From Glandiceps talaboti (taxonomy: Eukaryota > Hemichordata > Enteropneusta > Spengelidae): DNA of 47,000 nt. The stretch spans positions 24,609,592 through 24,656,591 of the forward strand of contig NC_135554.1 in NCBI RefSeq assembly GCF_964340395.1, given 5' to 3'. Positions within the stretch are counted from its first letter, which is position 1. Every line of letters begins with the position of its first letter. The position numbers were made by a program, and so were the translations under genes. The notes under the pieces were generated by a model, which saw nothing but the letters and a program-made list of their open reading frames with translations, made no database searches and was not told where the DNA came from. This document shows, one piece after another, positions 44,359 to 47,000 of this stretch.

Positions 44359-45436
44359 ATACGATTGTTTGCATATTTTTACACAAATGCACAAAGACCT
44401 CCCAAGTTTCTATAGTGTTTGCTGGCAAATAAACAAATATGTCGGATTATAGTGATAATTTAGTGCAACAAATAGAATTGGTGTAAAGAGATACCATTAT
44501 ACTTCTACTATGAAGAAACAAGTTAAATATATAGGTTAGAGCTTGATATGAGAGATTGTCATGGATAGGTTTGGGCAGAGTGAAGCAGAGAAACTTATCC
44601 ATGAAGATCTTTCTTAATGACCTCTAACCTCTAACCAACTTAGGAGTTAACCATTGGTTTGTTTGATTATTCACTGCTTAAATCTTGGTGGCCCAACACA
44701 ATAGTTTGATTCGCAACAATGTTGTAAATATGCATTGTTAGCATGTCAGGGTGTTGGGAAGAAATCTTAGCCATTGTTCAACTGCTCTCAGTTGGATGTT
44801 TTCTTCATGAAATAGAAAACTGTAACAACTCTACTACAAAGATTTCTATTGATTGATACATTAAGGTCAATGGAGGTTGAGTTCTGAGCAGTTTGTTAAA
44901 ATTCGCCATGAATATGTGATAACACTTGTAGTATTGGCACAAAGCAAGTAGTGATGAAAAGCTTTGCTTACTTTACCAAATTCACGTTAACTTTACATTT
45001 TGTGGGGGTTTTAAAACTGTTTTACAGAATGAAATATTTCCATTGAAAACATTGGAATACTAGTATTGAAATGCAGACACTCTTAGGCTATGGACATTAT
45101 TAAATTTACCACCTTGTAGATAAAGCTATTATCAAAAAGAGAAAATAGTGTTTCATGAATTTATATTTACCTTGATATTGAATAGTGATGAAGTATGTAC
45201 TTTATTTCTATGAGTTTCTAGGGTAACAAAGCAACAATGTCAGCAAAGTTCAAACCTAGTATGTGAGATGTAGATTCTTTATGAGTACATTAGAACATTA
45301 CAGCAGAATAATCCCACTGTTATTTTCTTTGCATTTTTTTCCAAAATCTAGACCAACAATAAATTTTGGTATAAACTGTGATGTCTGTGTTTTAATTGTA
45401 TATATTTGTGGCATATCTTTTTCTCACGTTGGCACA

Positions 45437-45440
<4 letters not shown>

Positions 45441-45476
<36 letters not shown>

Positions 45477-45588
45477 TGTGTGTGTGTCTGTGAGAGAGAG
45501 AGACAAACACACATGCATACATACATACATACATACATACATACATACATACATACATAGACTGACAGGCAGGCAGGCAGGCAGGCAG
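45441..45588. repeat. Compound microsatellite (TG)n(AG)n(CATA)n(GGCA)n
   Basis: Consecutive pure blocks of TG, AG, ATAC and GGCA. Confidence 0.95.
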
Positions 45589-46020
45589 ATACACAGTGGA
45601 AATGGATATTAGTATATACCATAATGTCTGTTTACTCAGTATGCCACACCTCATTCTGACATGGGTGAGATTAGAAAGACAGAGAGACAGATAATATCGA
45701 CAGAAGGTGAAACAGATATAGGAAAAAAGTTATTTGGCATACAGCCACATAACCCACATATATGTATACATTTATGCACACAAACCCACAGCAAAAACAC
45801 TTTTAATACAGATATACATTATACATCATCAATGCAAAAACACAAAGATTACAAATGATATGCAAGAATACATCACAAAGGAATTATTATAGTTAACCCA
45901 AATGAACAAAGAAAAAGTGGTAAGTTTCTGTTACATTGTCACATTGGTTTTCTATAGGAAGCATTATCCAAACTGCTCTACCCATGATTGGGTAATATTC
46001 CTAAAAATGCCATTCTTGTA

Positions 46021-46138
46021 AACCAGAGCACATACTTCTGCTGAAGCAACGAAATATGCCTCTCGGGGGGTTGCGTTTTGGATGGTGTTGTAAAAGAGGC
46101 TGTGGTTTATGACAAAAAATGTACATTGTCATTTTATA
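46021..46138. repeat. Dispersed repeat fragment (partner 3860-3970)
   Basis: See 3860-3970. Confidence 0.6.
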
Positions 46139-47000
46139 TGATAGAAATAAGTTTCAAAGTTTGCTCCCCCTCCCCCGCTCTCTTCCAATGACAGAGTGCC
46201 CAAGATGTACCTTTTGTTCTTATTTTGTTGACACATTTTGCTTCTAAAATTGTAGCAGAAATGTCTGTGTGAAAAAGTTGCACAGAAAAAGTGGAGTGAA
46301 CCTGTTTACTCTTTAAAGACCTTACAATGTGCCTTCAGTAGTTATAGAACATTGTAGCTAACACTGATCTGTATGATAATCAGGTAACTTTAATATTTAT
46401 TTCAACATTATGTTTTTTTGCATGTTAGCGATGTGAAATAAACTAAATTATGAAATCACATGTTAGGATTGGGCGATTTCACTCTGAACTCCGTTATATT
46501 CAGAGTAACAGCATTTTGGTATGGTTGCCATTATCTCTAGTCAATTTGTTTGCCTTATGTCATTTTGACAACTTTCATGGACGGAATTGAATCTAATTAT
46601 TGTAACTCAGTGATTCAGGGTGAATAATGTTCAATGTATACAGAAATTGCTAATGGTGTATATAAAGTACAATATCCGGTCAAATACAGCTAAAATGATG
46701 GAGGCTTGGTGCTTCACTCATATGATATGACATTTTCTACACACCCTCAGACAACTTCTAATGCAAAAGAAGCAATTACATACATGTAGGTGCTGTACAC
46801 AGTGGGGATGTAGAAGTAGTCAAGTTGAAGTGTTGATTATCAGTTAGAAAATAAACAATTGCAGCCATTGAAATCATCAAGTCCACGTGAGATGTTCTAA
46901 TTAGAAGCCTGTTTCTACTGCACTGTGAAAGAAAGCAATGCTTATCAGTGTTCAATGTGATTGCACAAAGGATCCTGCTGTGTATTGTGTCTCTTGTTAT

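Larger units (their letters stand above)
40225..47000. other. Repeat-rich flank downstream of copy B
   Basis: No recognisable gene. It holds repeat partners R7 (42725-42935), R1 (43338-43603) and 46021-46138, a short tandem array at 44266-44358 and a compound microsatellite at 45441-45588. Confidence 0.55.

Noticed and set aside
45348-45654. ORFs with HTHT and CVCV runs
   Set aside because: Products of the TG/AG/CATA/GGCA compound microsatellite.

Overview
This is AT-rich eukaryotic DNA. It carries split genes with canonical GT-AG introns, dense microsatellites and minisatellites, and many non-autonomous foldback (MITE-like) elements. Both recognisable genes belong to the animal ZYG11/ZER1 family of CUL2 ubiquitin-ligase substrate receptors, so the source is an animal. 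Gene structure and repeat style suggest a non-vertebrate bilaterian, probably marine. I cannot name the phylum from sequence alone.

Layout. (1) 116-7557, + strand: the last 11 coding exons (412 codons plus stop) of a ZYG11-like gene, 'copy A', whose 5' end lies left of the window. (2) 7558-15500: intergenic or long 3' flank, filled with foldback elements, a 26-bp minisatellite and poly-C tracts; no gene recognised. (3) 15500-15752: probable promoter and first exon of a second ZYG11-like gene, 'copy B'. (4) 15745-39374, + strand: complete copy B, 12 coding exons joining into 761 codons plus stop (human ZYG11B is about 744 aa), with introns of 0.25-6.2 kb. (5) 39375-47000: 3' UTR candidate followed by repeat-rich flank without a recognised gene.

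The two genes are head-to-tail paralogues. Their shared part (copy B residues 349-761) has the same intron positions and phases, except that copy A has one extra intron at 1811-2055. Copy B has the full architecture: N-terminal elongin-BC box (and a degenerate CUL2-box-like stretch), leucine-rich repeats, then armadillo-like repeats with the WNLTDE and NNIAEV motifs that form the N-terminal-glycine degron pocket in the human protein. Copy A keeps most of that pocket but has Ser where copy B has Asn next to the key Trp. Both are expected to act as substrate receptors of a CUL2-elongin B/C-RBX1 ligase. Copy A may have shifted specificity.

I found no wholly new system. The most useful leads are the diverged degron pocket and extra intron of copy A, the 8-nt first coding exon of copy B with a uORF whose stop overlaps the start codon, a miRNA-like intronic hairpin, and several intact-looking non-autonomous transposon families with target-site signatures.
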